The notes under the pieces are model-generated. The model had not been told where the DNA came from and made no database searches. It saw only the letters and a list, made by a program, of their open reading frames with translations. A program made the position numbers and the translations under genes. A DNA stretch of 64,000 nucleotides from contig NZ_AYVY01000012.1 in assembly GCF_000503055.1 (NCBI RefSeq), positions 1 to 64,000 on the forward strand, written 5' to 3'. Source of the stretch: Mesorhizobium sp. LSHC420B00 (GTDB taxonomy: Bacteria > Pseudomonadota > Alphaproteobacteria > Rhizobiales > Rhizobiaceae). Shown one piece after another: positions 53,047 through 61,032 of the stretch. Each line of letters begins with the position of its first letter. Positions within the stretch are counted from its first letter, which is position 1.

Positions 53047-53472
53047 CTACTTCTTGGCCTTCGCCTTTGCGGGCGCTGCCTTCGGCTTGGCCGCGGGCGC
53101 TGCTTTCTTCACTGCTGCGGAAGATTTTGCAGCGGCGGCCTTTGCCGGTGCTGCCTTCTTCGCAGCGGGTTTCGCAGCGGCCTTTGCAGCCGGCTTCTTG
53201 GCCGGTGCCGCCTTCTTTGCCGGTGCAGCCTTGGCCTTGGCCGGTGCTGCTTTTGCCTTGGCAGGTGCTGCTTTCTTCACGGCTGGTTTTGCTGCCGCCT
53301 TGGCGGCCGGCTTTTTCGCCGGCGCTGCTTTTGCCTTAGGCGCGGCGGCCTTCGCTTTGGCAGCGGGTGCTGCTTTCTTCACAGCAGTTGCGGCCTTTGC
53401 CGCCGCTGCTTTTACTGGTGCTTTCTTTGCCGGTGCCTTGGATGCCGGCGCTTTGGATGACTGCTTAGCCAT
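53047..53472 (-). CDS. Histone H1-like Ala/Lys/Pro-rich DNA-binding protein
   Basis: 141 residues, almost only Ala, Lys and Pro with no aromatic residue after the start. The sequence is built of KKAAPAKAKAAPAK-type units, and PAKKPAAKAAAKPA followed by KKAAPAK occurs twice (about residues 51 and 90), showing internal duplication. Such proteins compact DNA non-specifically. The reverse strand gives a long open frame by chance because of the repeats; it is not a gene. Number of units could vary between strains. Confidence 0.85.
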   Translation of the reverse strand: MAKQSSKAPASKAPAKKAPVKAAAAKAATAVKKAAPAAKAKAAAPKAKAAPAKKPAAKAAAKPAVKKAAPAKAKAAPAKAKAAPAKKAAPAKKPAAKAAAKPAAKKAAPAKAAAAKSSAAVKKAAPAAKPKAAPAKAKAKK

Positions 53473-53966
53473 ATCATGCCCCTTCCGTTGTGCCGACGGC
53501 CGTTATTGACCCGGCGCGCAATGCATATCTGACTCGCGGCTTGCTAGCCAGCGAAGCATTAGAATGATTTCTGCAGCTTAAGTTTCGGTTACGGCGAGCG
53601 CGCGACCATTTTACCGGTGCAAAAATCGGCTGCGAATCTTTGTGTCGCGCAGCGAAATTCTGCGACAGAAATTCTGCTCGCTCTATCTCGACCGGTCTTC
53701 GCGTCAAGCTCAGGACCTTTTCGACCAGCTCTGCGCTTCAACGTCCGACGCTCAGCGCGAACATTGTCAAGAGCGAAGGCGGTCGCCCGCCTCGTCTTGT
53801 CCGAAACGATAAACTACAGGTAAGTACGAAGCAACGCGACGAGCACGCCGCTGCACTATCTTGCACGACGCGATGAAAGTAAGCAGATAGCTCGCATTTC
53901 TGAAAGACAGGATATCGCTCGATAGATCCGGTCGAGCCGATCTCCTAATCGAAAACGCTCGGCCGT
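53473..53966. other. Intergenic region between the H1-like and DinB genes
   Basis: 494 bp, less G+C-rich than neighbours. No supportable gene on either strand. It holds the H1-like promoter on the minus strand. Confidence 0.4.
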
Positions 53967-54497
53967 TCAGGCGCCGAGCGGCTCGCGCTGCTTCTGCAGC
54001 CGGCGCGAAGGCTCGGCCCTGTGGAGATGGACGGCGAAGGTATCCCATGGCGGCGTGACGGAAATCTGCGCCAGGATGCGCCCCGCTTCACCGCGATGAT
54101 AGACGCCGTGCAGTACGACGTGGGTCAGCATTTCCTGTCGCGACATCAATGCCTTATCCCCGTCGGTGAACACGAATGCGACGGGCTCGGAGAGCTGTTG
54201 CGACGAAACGGTTTCGAGATAATCGAGATACCACCGATCGGTCGCCGCGACTGCGGCACGAAGTTCGTCGAGGGCCGGCGTGTCCTCGCTGGCGTCGGCG
54301 GAGTAGCCATGGCTTGCACCAACCAGGTGGGCTGAGAATATCGGCGACACCACATGGCTGTGATCGATGAGCCGTATCACGGCCTGCCGTTCCTTGCCGT
54401 GAACGGGCGGGTCGAGACTGACGAGCCTTTCCAGCAGTTCGTCATTTGCCCAGGCCTGATAGGCAAACAGGCTGCGAAGCAGGGCGTGCGCACTCAT
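53967..54497 (-). CDS. DinB family protein
   Basis: 176 residues, four-helix bundle. LRSLFAYQAWANDELLERLV at the start; metal-ligand histidines in LIDHSHVVSPIFSAHL (about 45) and in THVVLHGVYHRGEAGRILAQ (about 127-134). It belongs to the other DinB subgroup than the gene at 37606. It is divergent from a TetR-type regulator that starts about 62 bp away and may be its target. Confidence 0.85.
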   Translation of the reverse strand: MSAHALLRSLFAYQAWANDELLERLVSLDPPVHGKERQAVIRLIDHSHVVSPIFSAHLVGASHGYSADASEDTPALDELRAAVAATDRWYLDYLETVSSQQLSEPVAFVFTDGDKALMSRQEMLTHVVLHGVYHRGEAGRILAQISVTPPWDTFAVHLHRAEPSRRLQKQREPLGA

Positions 54498-54559
54498 GGT
54501 CGGTGTCCTTTTCTGGAAATGCGAGTATGTTGTTCATATTTTCAGGAGAATGGGCGGGC

Positions 54560-55195
54560 GTGTCTACTCGCATTGCAAAACCGTATCCGCGCATGCGCAA
54601 GCAGCCGCGCCAGGCGCGTTCCAGGGCGACCGTAGAGGCGATCGTCGAGGCAGGGGCTCATGTTCTGAGCGGGCTGGGCTGGGCCGGCTTCACCACCAAC
54701 AAGGTGGCCGAGACTGCGGGCGTGAGCATCGGCACGCTCTACCAGTATTTTCCCGACAAGCTTTCCCTGCTCGAAGCCGTCCGGCGCCGTCATTTCGATC
54801 ATGTGCTGTCGGTCATTCGCGATTCGGCGGAAGGCCAAAAGCCGCTCAGGAAATTCGCGCAGGAGCTGGTGCGCGGCATGATCGCGGCGCACAGCATTCA
54901 CCCGACACTGCATCAGGTGCTGCTCGACGAGGCGCCGGGCGATCGCGGCTCCAGGGCCGCCCACGCTTCGTTCCAGACACAATATCTCAACCACTACGCG
55001 ACCGCCGTCGCCGCCTATCGCAAGCCAAGGAAAGGCGCCGACATGGAGACCGTCGCGCGCGTGCTGTCGTCGGCGATCGAAGGTGTGATCCATAACGCGG
55101 CACGCCGGAACATGCTCGCCGCGCCGGAGCTGCAAAAGCAACTCGTCGAACTGATCTGCGCCTACCTATCGGGCGCGGGCCGCATCGGTCGATAG
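54560..55195 (+). CDS. TetR/AcrR-family regulator
   Basis: 211 residues from GTG 54560. The HTH is TTNKVAETAGVSIGTLYQYF (about residues 46-65), preceded by the first helix RATVEAIVEAGAHVLSGLGW. The C-terminal ligand domain includes LRKFAQELVRGMIAAHSIHP and ends KQLVELICAYLSGAGR. A GGAGAA stands before the GTG; an ATG at 54527 would leave only 29 bp to the DinB start. AGTATG-N5-CATATT near 54524-54540 could be the operator for both genes. Confidence 0.8.
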   Translation: MSTRIAKPYPRMRKQPRQARSRATVEAIVEAGAHVLSGLGWAGFTTNKVAETAGVSIGTLYQYFPDKLSLLEAVRRRHFDHVLSVIRDSAEGQKPLRKFAQELVRGMIAAHSIHPTLHQVLLDEAPGDRGSRAAHASFQTQYLNHYATAVAAYRKPRKGADMETVARVLSSAIEGVIHNAARRNMLAAPELQKQLVELICAYLSGAGRIGR

Positions 55196-55236
55196 CGCAG
55201 GGCACGGCGGAAGTCGGGGATTTCTGTACGTCGGAT

Positions 55237-55989
55237 TCAAACCCGGCTCATGAGATGCGGCAAGGCCGATGCCAGCAATGCCGCACCTGATGCGGCCAAG
55301 AGCGTGAGGACGATCTTTCGAAACGTTGCTTCGCTGATGCCGATGTAGAGTCTCGCGCCAAGGAGTGTCGGTATCAACATCGCCGGCGCGACGATGGCAA
55401 ACATCGGCAGCATTTCGAGCTTGATCTTTCCGGTCGCAAGATAGGCGGCCATCGTCATGGAGAGGGTCACAAGGTTGAAATTCTGGATGACAATGCGCTG
55501 CCTGTCCTTTTCCCATTGCCGCAGCACGCACCACAACGTTGGAACCGGGCCGGTGAAGCCGCCAAGCCCGCCCATGATGCCGCCAACCAGACCTATTGCA
55601 CCGTCTGCAACAGGACCCCCGAACGTGATGGGAGGGAGGCGACGGGCAAAAAGCATCAAGGGACACCAAACGACCAGCAGCGCGCCGAAGATCAACTTGA
55701 ACAAGTGCACATCCAGCAGGGGCAGGATGGCGACACCGACCGGAATTCCTATGGTCCCGCCGATCAGGAATGGCAGCAGAAGCTTGAGGTCGAAACCCCG
55801 GCGGACGGTGACGGCGGCGATGATTTGGCCGGTGAGCGCCCCAAAGACCGCCATGGCAGCAGCAAGCTGGGGCTCCACGGTCCAAACCCAAAACGACATG
55901 GCAACCAGGCTGAAAGCGAACCCGGACAGCCCTTGGACGAAACCTGCAACGACCGCCCCAATTGCAACAATATAAACAAGCGAATCCAT
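55237..55989 (-). CDS. TauE/SafE-family sulfite/anion exporter
   Basis: 250 residues, about eight helices. The repeated family pattern is visible in GFVQGLSGFAFSLVAMSFWV near the start and GGIMGGLGGFTGPVPTLWCV in the second half. Members export sulfite, sulfoacetate or other organosulfonates. ATG at 55989 was chosen because the family begins there; upstream codons to 56100 are not conserved. No sulfonate genes are adjacent. Confidence 0.85.
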   Translation of the reverse strand: MDSLVYIVAIGAVVAGFVQGLSGFAFSLVAMSFWVWTVEPQLAAAMAVFGALTGQIIAAVTVRRGFDLKLLLPFLIGGTIGIPVGVAILPLLDVHLFKLIFGALLVVWCPLMLFARRLPPITFGGPVADGAIGLVGGIMGGLGGFTGPVPTLWCVLRQWEKDRQRIVIQNFNLVTLSMTMAAYLATGKIKLEMLPMFAIVAPAMLIPTLLGARLYIGISEATFRKIVLTLLAASGAALLASALPHLMSRV

Positions 55990-56115
55990 GTAGTGCTGTT
56001 TCCCCGCAAAGTGATCGATGTGGCCGGTTGGCGTTGACCTGCATGGAAATCTACGATTTTCGCAACCTCCGTCCGACCTTGAGCGCCGGACAGTCCACAC
56101 ACCAAAGAGGTATGA

Positions 56116-56477
56116 ATGCCCCCCTTGCCGAGCTTGGCATTTGTCACATGGTTTTCGGCTGACCCCAGATCAGCCGCGGCTTTCTATGCGAATTTCGGAA
56201 TTGTCTTCAGGCAAGAGCAGCACGGCTCCGGTCCGATACATTTCGCGTTCCAAGGTCAAGGGCTCGCGATCGAACTCTATCCGGCAAACGAAGGAACGAC
56301 GGCGGAAGGAGCGGGAACGATGATCGGCTTCGAGGTCACCGACGCGGACGAAGCGGCTTCTGCCGCGAAGGCCAATGGTTTTGGAATCATTGCGGATGTC
56401 AAGGCGACGGCTATGGCAGGCGTGTGATCGTCCGCGATCCTGACGGCCGTCAGGTGTTTCTTTTCTCGACCACCTAA
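56116..56477 (+). pseudogene. VOC (glyoxalase/bleomycin-resistance) family gene with one frameshift
   Basis: Frame 1 reads ADPRSAAAFYANFGIVF, HGSGPIHFAFQGQGLAIELY and ADEAASAAKANGFGIIADVK then stops at 56425. Adding one base at 56403-56404 (AAGGCGAC to AAGGGCGAC) continues as GDGYGRRVIVRDPDGRQVFL and a normal stop at 56475, which completes the VOC fold with its metal-site Glu region. One base lost in a G run is the simplest cause. Confidence 0.7.
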
Positions 56478-56515
56478 GTGACGCAACAATCCATCGGGAA
56501 TCGGAAGGCACTGGT

Positions 56516-56968
56516 TCAGCGCAGGACGCGGCAGCGGCCGTGGTAGACCATCCAGCGGTCGAAGCCCGAGACGCAGAATTCGACATTGTCGCCTATCGAG
56601 GCAAAGCCTTGGCCTTCCTCGATCAGATACCAGATGGTGCGGGCGTGGCCGTCGGAGAGGCTGACGGTGGCGCCGCAATAACGGCGGCCGATCGGCCAGG
56701 TGTCGTCGGCCGGCAGATAGCGATGCTGGTGGATGCGCTGGAAATCGACGATCTGCACATCCGGCAGATGCGGCACGTGATGCACCTGATACGAGAAGCG
56801 GTCGGTGATTTTGTTCAGCACCCAGGCCTCGCCGCAGACGCCGCTGTCCTCATCGGTATAGATTGCAAGGTCGGCGGCCTGCACCGCCTGAGTAACGCCG
56901 AGAGGCGCAGCCAGCGGCGTGCAAACGGCGAGCAGTGCGGCAAGGGCGGATTGGGCGAAGCGAGTCAT
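56516..56968 (-). CDS. Exported protein of unknown function
   Basis: 150 residues. A signal peptide (about 1-31, cleavage near VQA-AD) and a mature domain with four Cys (GVCGEAW, RRYCGATV, VEFCVSG, HGRCRVL), probably two disulfides, plus HHVPHLPDVQIVDFQRIHQH and DGHARTIWYLIEEGQGF. It occurs in other rhizobia, as I recall, without a known role. Probably periplasmic. Confidence 0.65.
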   Translation of the reverse strand: MTRFAQSALAALLAVCTPLAAPLGVTQAVQAADLAIYTDEDSGVCGEAWVLNKITDRFSYQVHHVPHLPDVQIVDFQRIHQHRYLPADDTWPIGRRYCGATVSLSDGHARTIWYLIEEGQGFASIGDNVEFCVSGFDRWMVYHGRCRVLR

Positions 56969-57093
56969 GGCAGCCTCTCAAGGTCGACTGCGCGCACTGT
57001 GCGGATTCGCTGACGCGCGGTCAAGCGGTTGTAGTGACGATGGTTACGGTGACGAAGGTTGCGCTGAGGGAACGGCAAGGACCGCACCTCAAA

Positions 57094-57942
57094 CTACTCT
57101 CCCGCCAGCCAGTCCAGCGTCCAATGCGATGGCTGCTCGACAGCAAGCAGCCGGTGCAGCGCCGGCAGCAGCGTCCGCAACTCGCCCTCCAGGGTGAAGG
57201 GCGGATTGACCATCACCATGCCGCAGCCGTCGAGGCTCGGCTCGACCGAGGCCGGCCTAATCTCAAAGCCGACGTCGAGCAGCCTGGGAATGCCCGTTTG
57301 CTTCAGCGCCTTTCGGAAGGCGGCGACCGCCTTGCGGTCCTTGAGCGGATACCACAGCGCGTAAATGCCGCCTGGCCAGCGCCGATGGGCTCTTTGCAGC
57401 CCGTCGACCAAGCGACCGAACTCGCCCTCTTCCTCGAAAGGCGGATCGATGAGCACGAGGCCGCGCTTCTCCTTTGGCGGCAGATGCGCGCCGAGCGCCA
57501 GCCAGCCGCCGAGCTCGATCACCCGGGTCTGGAAGTCACCGTCGAACAGCGCCTTCAGCCTGGCAGCATCCTTAGGGTGCAGCTCGACCGCCGACAGCCG
57601 GTCCTGCTTGCGCAGCAGGTGCCGGGCGATCAGCGGCGAACCCGGGTATTTTTTCACGCCGCCGTCCGGATTGAGCGAACGGACGGCTCCAAGATACGGT
57701 GCCAGCAATGCCGCCGCCGGGGCGTCGAGGGCGGCATCGGCCAGCCGGCCGATGCCGCCCTGCCATTCGCCCGTCTTTTGCGCTTCGGTTGAGGACAGAT
57801 CGTAGCGGCCGATGCCGGCATGGGTGTCGATGACCCGAAACGCCTTGTCCTTCTGCTTCAGATATTCGATCAGCCGGCTGAGCACGGCATGCTTGACGAC
57901 GTCGGCGAAGTTCCCGGCATGGTAGGCGTGGCGATAGTTCAA
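57094..57942 (-). CDS. rlmJ: 23S rRNA (adenine-2030-N6)-methyltransferase RlmJ
   Basis: 282 residues. NYRHAYHAGNFADVVKHAVL is the RlmJ opening; VIDTHAGIGRYDL is the SAM motif I and LVLIDPPFEEEGEF the catalytic DPPF. It methylates A2030 of 23S rRNA. The start codon is TTG (rc of 57940-57942) and overlaps the previous stop (TTGA), so it is translationally coupled to the gene upstream. Confidence 0.92.
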   Translation of the reverse strand: MNYRHAYHAGNFADVVKHAVLSRLIEYLKQKDKAFRVIDTHAGIGRYDLSSTEAQKTGEWQGGIGRLADAALDAPAAALLAPYLGAVRSLNPDGGVKKYPGSPLIARHLLRKQDRLSAVELHPKDAARLKALFDGDFQTRVIELGGWLALGAHLPPKEKRGLVLIDPPFEEEGEFGRLVDGLQRAHRRWPGGIYALWYPLKDRKAVAAFRKALKQTGIPRLLDVGFEIRPASVEPSLDGCGMVMVNPPFTLEGELRTLLPALHRLLAVEQPSHWTLDWLAGE

Positions 57943-58550
57943 TTGGAGCCCCTGCCCCAGCGCGGCGGTGGCGGCTGCGAGTTCGGATTTTCCGGCCGGC
58001 GGCCGCCGAAACGGAATGCCAGCGCCAGCCCGGCCAGGCCGGCCGCCATCAGGGAAAAACCGACCGGCCGCGCCCGGCGGTCGACCTCGCCGGCAGCCGA
58101 GCGCAGGACGAGGTCGACGGCCCGCATCGGAATGCCCTCGGCGTCGCCCGGACCGACGGTGAAGATGTAGGAACCGGGGGTAACGCTCGGGATCAGGCCG
58201 GCCTCGTCGCGAAAGATCCTGTCCGGCAGCTGTGGGCTGACCTGGCGCGGATTGTCGGAGTGATTGAACTGCAGCGTCGAGGCGAGCACCGTCCTGCCGC
58301 CGGTGGCGGCGGTCAGGGTCAGCACGGTGCGCTGCTGCGAGACGATGCGCTCGGCTCTTGCAGTGAGATCGACCAGCACGCGTAGCGGCCCGTCGCGTGC
58401 GCTCAGGGCCACCGTCACCGGCTTGAACCGGCCCTGGTCGTAAACCCGCCAGGTGCCGATCTCACGGCCGGAGAAATTGGTCATCGCCCAGGGATAGACG
58501 ACGCCGATGCCGGTACCGATGAGCAGGATCAGAAGAAACAAAAAGCGCAT
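57939..58550 (-). CDS. Exported membrane-anchored protein of unknown function
   Basis: 203 residues. An N-terminal helix (MRFLFLLILLIGTGIGVVYP), an extracytoplasmic beta-rich domain (PVTVALSARDGPLRVLVDLT, GRTVLASTLQFNHSDNP) and a second helix near the C-terminus (GFSLMAAGLAGLALAFRFGG). I recognise no family. ATG at 58550; a further ATG at 58574 would add eight residues. Coupled to rlmJ by a 4-base overlap. Confidence 0.6.
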   Translation of the reverse strand: MRFLFLLILLIGTGIGVVYPWAMTNFSGREIGTWRVYDQGRFKPVTVALSARDGPLRVLVDLTARAERIVSQQRTVLTLTAATGGRTVLASTLQFNHSDNPRQVSPQLPDRIFRDEAGLIPSVTPGSYIFTVGPGDAEGIPMRAVDLVLRSAAGEVDRRARPVGFSLMAAGLAGLALAFRFGGRRPENPNSQPPPPRWGRGSN

Positions 58551-58574
58551 GCGGACAATGCCCCGTTGATGCAA

Positions 58575-59234
58575 CTACCTCGCATTGGCACCGTCGCGGA
58601 TACGCTCCATCTCGTCCAGCAACATGTCGAGGCCTATATCGAAGGTCTTGTCAAAACCGGCTGTGCCGAAATATGCCCCGGCAGCCATGACGCCGGGGAA
58701 ATCCCGCGCTAGCGCTTCATCGCTCACCGTGGTGACCGCCGAAGGCCCTTTGGCGTAGCCGGCCGTCTCGTCAAGGATCGCGCCCATCAGATAGTAGCTC
58801 GTGGCTCGGAACAACCGGGCGCTGAGTTCCAAACCGAAACCGCCGGCTTCGAACAGGCCGATCACGTCGTTCAGCTTGGCGAGACATGTCGGCGAATTCA
58901 TGCGGTAGACCACAATGAACGGCGCAAAGGCCGGATGTTCGGTGGCGACCCGGCGGTATTCCTTCACGGCGACGTGGATCCGCTGGCGCCAACGCATGCC
59001 GTCGTCAGGAATCTTGATCGAGCTGATCTGTCGATCGACCAGTGCCTCGTAAAGATGCGCCTGGGAGGGGAAATGATGGTAGATGCTCATCGCTTCGCAG
59101 CCGAGTTCTGCCGCCAGCTTGCGCATCGAAAAGCCGGAAAGCCCCTCCCTCTCGATTACCTCGAAAGCCGCATCCTCGATCATCTCGCGAGACAGCCGGC
59201 CGCGCGTTCGCTTTTTTTTGACTGATATGTCCAT
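58575..59234 (-). CDS. TetR/AcrR-family repressor
   Basis: 219 residues. Helix 1 SREMIEDAAFEVIEREGLSG, HTH FSMRKLAAELGCEAMSIYHH, and a TetR_C-type ligand domain. ATG at 59234; the TTG at 59249 is also in frame. Two CTTAC-N3-GTAAG palindromes lie between this gene and the divergent broken gene (59250 and 59280), overlapping a TTGACA promoter, so it probably represses both itself and that gene. Confidence 0.85.
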   Translation of the reverse strand: MDISVKKKRTRGRLSREMIEDAAFEVIEREGLSGFSMRKLAAELGCEAMSIYHHFPSQAHLYEALVDRQISSIKIPDDGMRWRQRIHVAVKEYRRVATEHPAFAPFIVVYRMNSPTCLAKLNDVIGLFEAGGFGLELSARLFRATSYYLMGAILDETAGYAKGPSAVTTVSDEALARDFPGVMAAGAYFGTAGFDKTFDIGLDMLLDEMERIRDGANAR

Positions 59235-59242
59235 GGTGCCGC

Positions 59243-59270
59243 TTGACAACTTACGCTGTAAGGTTAATTT
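59243..59270 (+). promoter_or_regulatory. Promoter with perfect -35 box in front of the broken secreted-protein gene
   Basis: TTGACA at 59243-59248, about 16 bases, TAATTT near 59265-59270. The first TetR operator lies between the two elements. Confidence 0.6.
59250..59263 (+). promoter_or_regulatory. TetR operator, copy 1
   Basis: CTTACGCTGTAAGG, palindrome CTTAC-GCT-GTAAG inside the divergent region, between -35 and -10 of the plus-strand promoter. Confidence 0.65.
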
Positions 59271-59279
59271 TCGACATTA

Positions 59280-59294
59280 CCTTACATCGTAAGG
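59280..59294 (+). promoter_or_regulatory. TetR operator, copy 2
   Basis: CCTTACATCGTAAGG, palindrome CCTTAC-ATC-GTAAGG, 30 bp after copy 1 (about three turns), close to the transcription start. Confidence 0.7.
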
Positions 59295-59319
59295 CCAACC
59301 AAAACCAGAGGAGAACGCC

Positions 59320-59580
59320 ATGAACAGCTTCCATATCGTTTTCATTCCACGCCCTCTTCGCTTCATCATGCATCCTTGCTCGCCTCCACGGTCCACGCGC
59401 TGACCCTGACGCTGGCCTCCGCACCGGCCCGTGCCGACGACTATGACGCAACCATCAAGGACATCCAGTCGACCATGGGCGCTTGGAGCTCTATCTTCAA
59501 CGGCATGCAGGTCGATTTCGATCTTCAACGGCATGCAGGTCGATTTCGATACGTTCAGGAGGGAGACGGGCGGTCAGTAA
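59320..59580 (+). pseudogene. Broken gene for a small secreted protein, with a 28 bp tandem duplication
   Basis: GAGGAGA precedes ATG 59320, but that frame stops after 27 codons. A shifted frame from about 59376 gives a signal peptide (HALTLTLASAPARADD) and DYDATIKDIQSTMGAWSSIF, NGMQVDFD. Then 28 bp are repeated exactly (59493-59520 and 59521-59548), which shifts the frame; with one copy the end would be DTFRRETGGQ and stop at 59578. So at least two frame breaks separate promoter and product. It was presumably the TetR target. Confidence 0.6.
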
Positions 59581-59631
59581 TGCTTTCGTTTTTGGAGCGG
59601 GATGCGTTCAAACTGAATTCTCCATCCCGCT

Positions 59632-60534
59632 CTAACTGTTTGTGTGATCCGCCAGCACCTCATTGATAACCCGCCACGATTTTTCCGCCTCGCGCTGGTT
59701 GCCGTCATGTCCCGAAGCGACGATCAGCGCCTTCCAGAGCGCCCAGCCCCGAGCGCGCGCCCAGCTGTGCTCGTCAAGGGAAATGGCGTCGCGGAACGCC
59801 TGGCGGCTCTCGCCGTAAAATTCCGTCCATGCGATCACCAGGTCACAGGCAGGATCGCCGATAGCCGAACTGCCGAAATCGACGACCGCGCAGAGCTTGC
59901 CATCTTGGACGAGCAGATTGCCTGAGGCAACGTCGCCATGGACCCAGACCGGCGGCCCTTGCCATCGCGAGCCGAGCGCGGTCGCCCACACCGCCTCGGC
60001 GGTTGCCTTGTCGATGCGGCCGCCGAGCGCCGAAAGCGCGGCTCGGGTCTGGGCGTCGTAGACTGAAAGCTGGCCACCGCGGTGGAAATTATGCTGACCT
60101 GCCGGTGGTCCGCCAGCGGCGTCGATCCGGTAGAGCGCAACCAGAAAGCCGGCCAGCGAACGAGCGAATTCATTGAGATCGGCAATCAGCCCACCAGCCG
60201 CCGGCCGACCGCGAAGCCAGCGATAGACGGACCAAGGCCATGGATAGCCTTCACCGGGCGCGCCTCTGGCCAGTGGCACCGGTATCGGCAGAGGCAAGTG
60301 AGGCGCGAGGCGAGGCAGCCAGCGATGCTCCTTCTCGACCTGGGCAACATAGGCGGCAGCGCTGGGCAGCCGCACCGACATTCGATCGCCCAGCCGGAAG
60401 GTGCGGTTGTCCCAGCCGCCAGGCTCGACCGGCTCTACCGGCAGGTCCGCCCATTCAGGGAACTGCGCGGCAATCAAGCGGCGAACAAGTGCGGCATCTA
60501 TCGATATGCTTGGTGTTTGATCATCAGGCGGCAT
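59632..60534 (-). CDS. Aminoglycoside phosphotransferase (APH)-family kinase
   Basis: 300 residues, kinase-like fold. The catalytic loop is VWVHGDVASGNLLV (HGDxxxxN, about 197) and the metal motif VVDFGSSAIGDPACDL (about 217). WDNRTFRLGDRMSVRLP holds the glycine-poor ATP loop. Relatives phosphorylate aminoglycosides, macrolides, choline or sugars; resistance is not implied. It stands alone, 18 bp before holC downstream of it on the opposite order. Confidence 0.8.
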   Translation of the reverse strand: MPPDDQTPSISIDAALVRRLIAAQFPEWADLPVEPVEPGGWDNRTFRLGDRMSVRLPSAAAYVAQVEKEHRWLPRLAPHLPLPIPVPLARGAPGEGYPWPWSVYRWLRGRPAAGGLIADLNEFARSLAGFLVALYRIDAAGGPPAGQHNFHRGGQLSVYDAQTRAALSALGGRIDKATAEAVWATALGSRWQGPPVWVHGDVASGNLLVQDGKLCAVVDFGSSAIGDPACDLVIAWTEFYGESRQAFRDAISLDEHSWARARGWALWKALIVASGHDGNQREAEKSWRVINEVLADHTNS

Positions 60535-60552
60535 CGGGCTTGCTCAGGTCTT

Positions 60553-61002
60553 CTAAGCCTTGCGTTCCCAGCGCCGGTCCGGTGTTTGCTGCCAGTAGGT
60601 CACGGTGTGGCCGGCCTCCTTCATTGTCTTCCAGTGCGTGCGTGCCGCCTCTAGCTGGGCTGCATCGTGGCCGTCGAACAGGAACACGGCGCGCTGGTAG
60701 CCGCCAAGCTCCGGCGGCACCGCGCCATCGACCAGGAAGCGTATCTGCGCCTGGTTCGGATTGTCAGGTCCGACGGTCAGAAGCACCGGCTGCTCGGCGG
60801 GATGGGCTTCGCGGTCCGTTGCATGGGCCAGGAACGAATCGTCCCGGAAAGTCCACAGATGCTGGTCCAGCGCGTCGCGCCGTTCCTCGGTGCCGGTCTG
60901 CACCACGGCGCGCCAGCCGCGATCGATGCTGCGCTCCAGGAGGCCGGGCAGCGCGTCCTCCAGGGTCGATTCGGTCAGGTGATAGAACAGGATTTCGGCC
61001 AT
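60553..61002 (-). CDS. holC: DNA polymerase III chi subunit
   Basis: 149 residues. AEILFYHLTESTLEDALPGL at the start and LDQHLWTFRDDSFLAHATD near residue 45 match the alphaproteobacterial HolC family; VFLFDGHDAAQLEAARTHWK is the conserved C-terminal helix region. It binds SSB and psi in the clamp loader. It directly follows pepA, its usual neighbour in many Proteobacteria. Confidence 0.9.
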   Translation of the reverse strand: MAEILFYHLTESTLEDALPGLLERSIDRGWRAVVQTGTEERRDALDQHLWTFRDDSFLAHATDREAHPAEQPVLLTVGPDNPNQAQIRFLVDGAVPPELGGYQRAVFLFDGHDAAQLEAARTHWKTMKEAGHTVTYWQQTPDRRWERKA

Positions 61003-61032
61003 GACTTCAGTCTAAATCATTTAGCGCGCCGC

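Noticed and set aside
52673-53509. Long frame rich in AGAAFFAAGFAAA-like segments, resembling a membrane protein
   Set aside because: It is the complement of the Ala/Lys/Pro-rich H1-like gene; the apparent hydrophobicity is a translation artefact.
59632-60534. Antibiotic-resistance gene
   Set aside because: The APH kinase fold is shared by many metabolic kinases; nothing around it indicates resistance.
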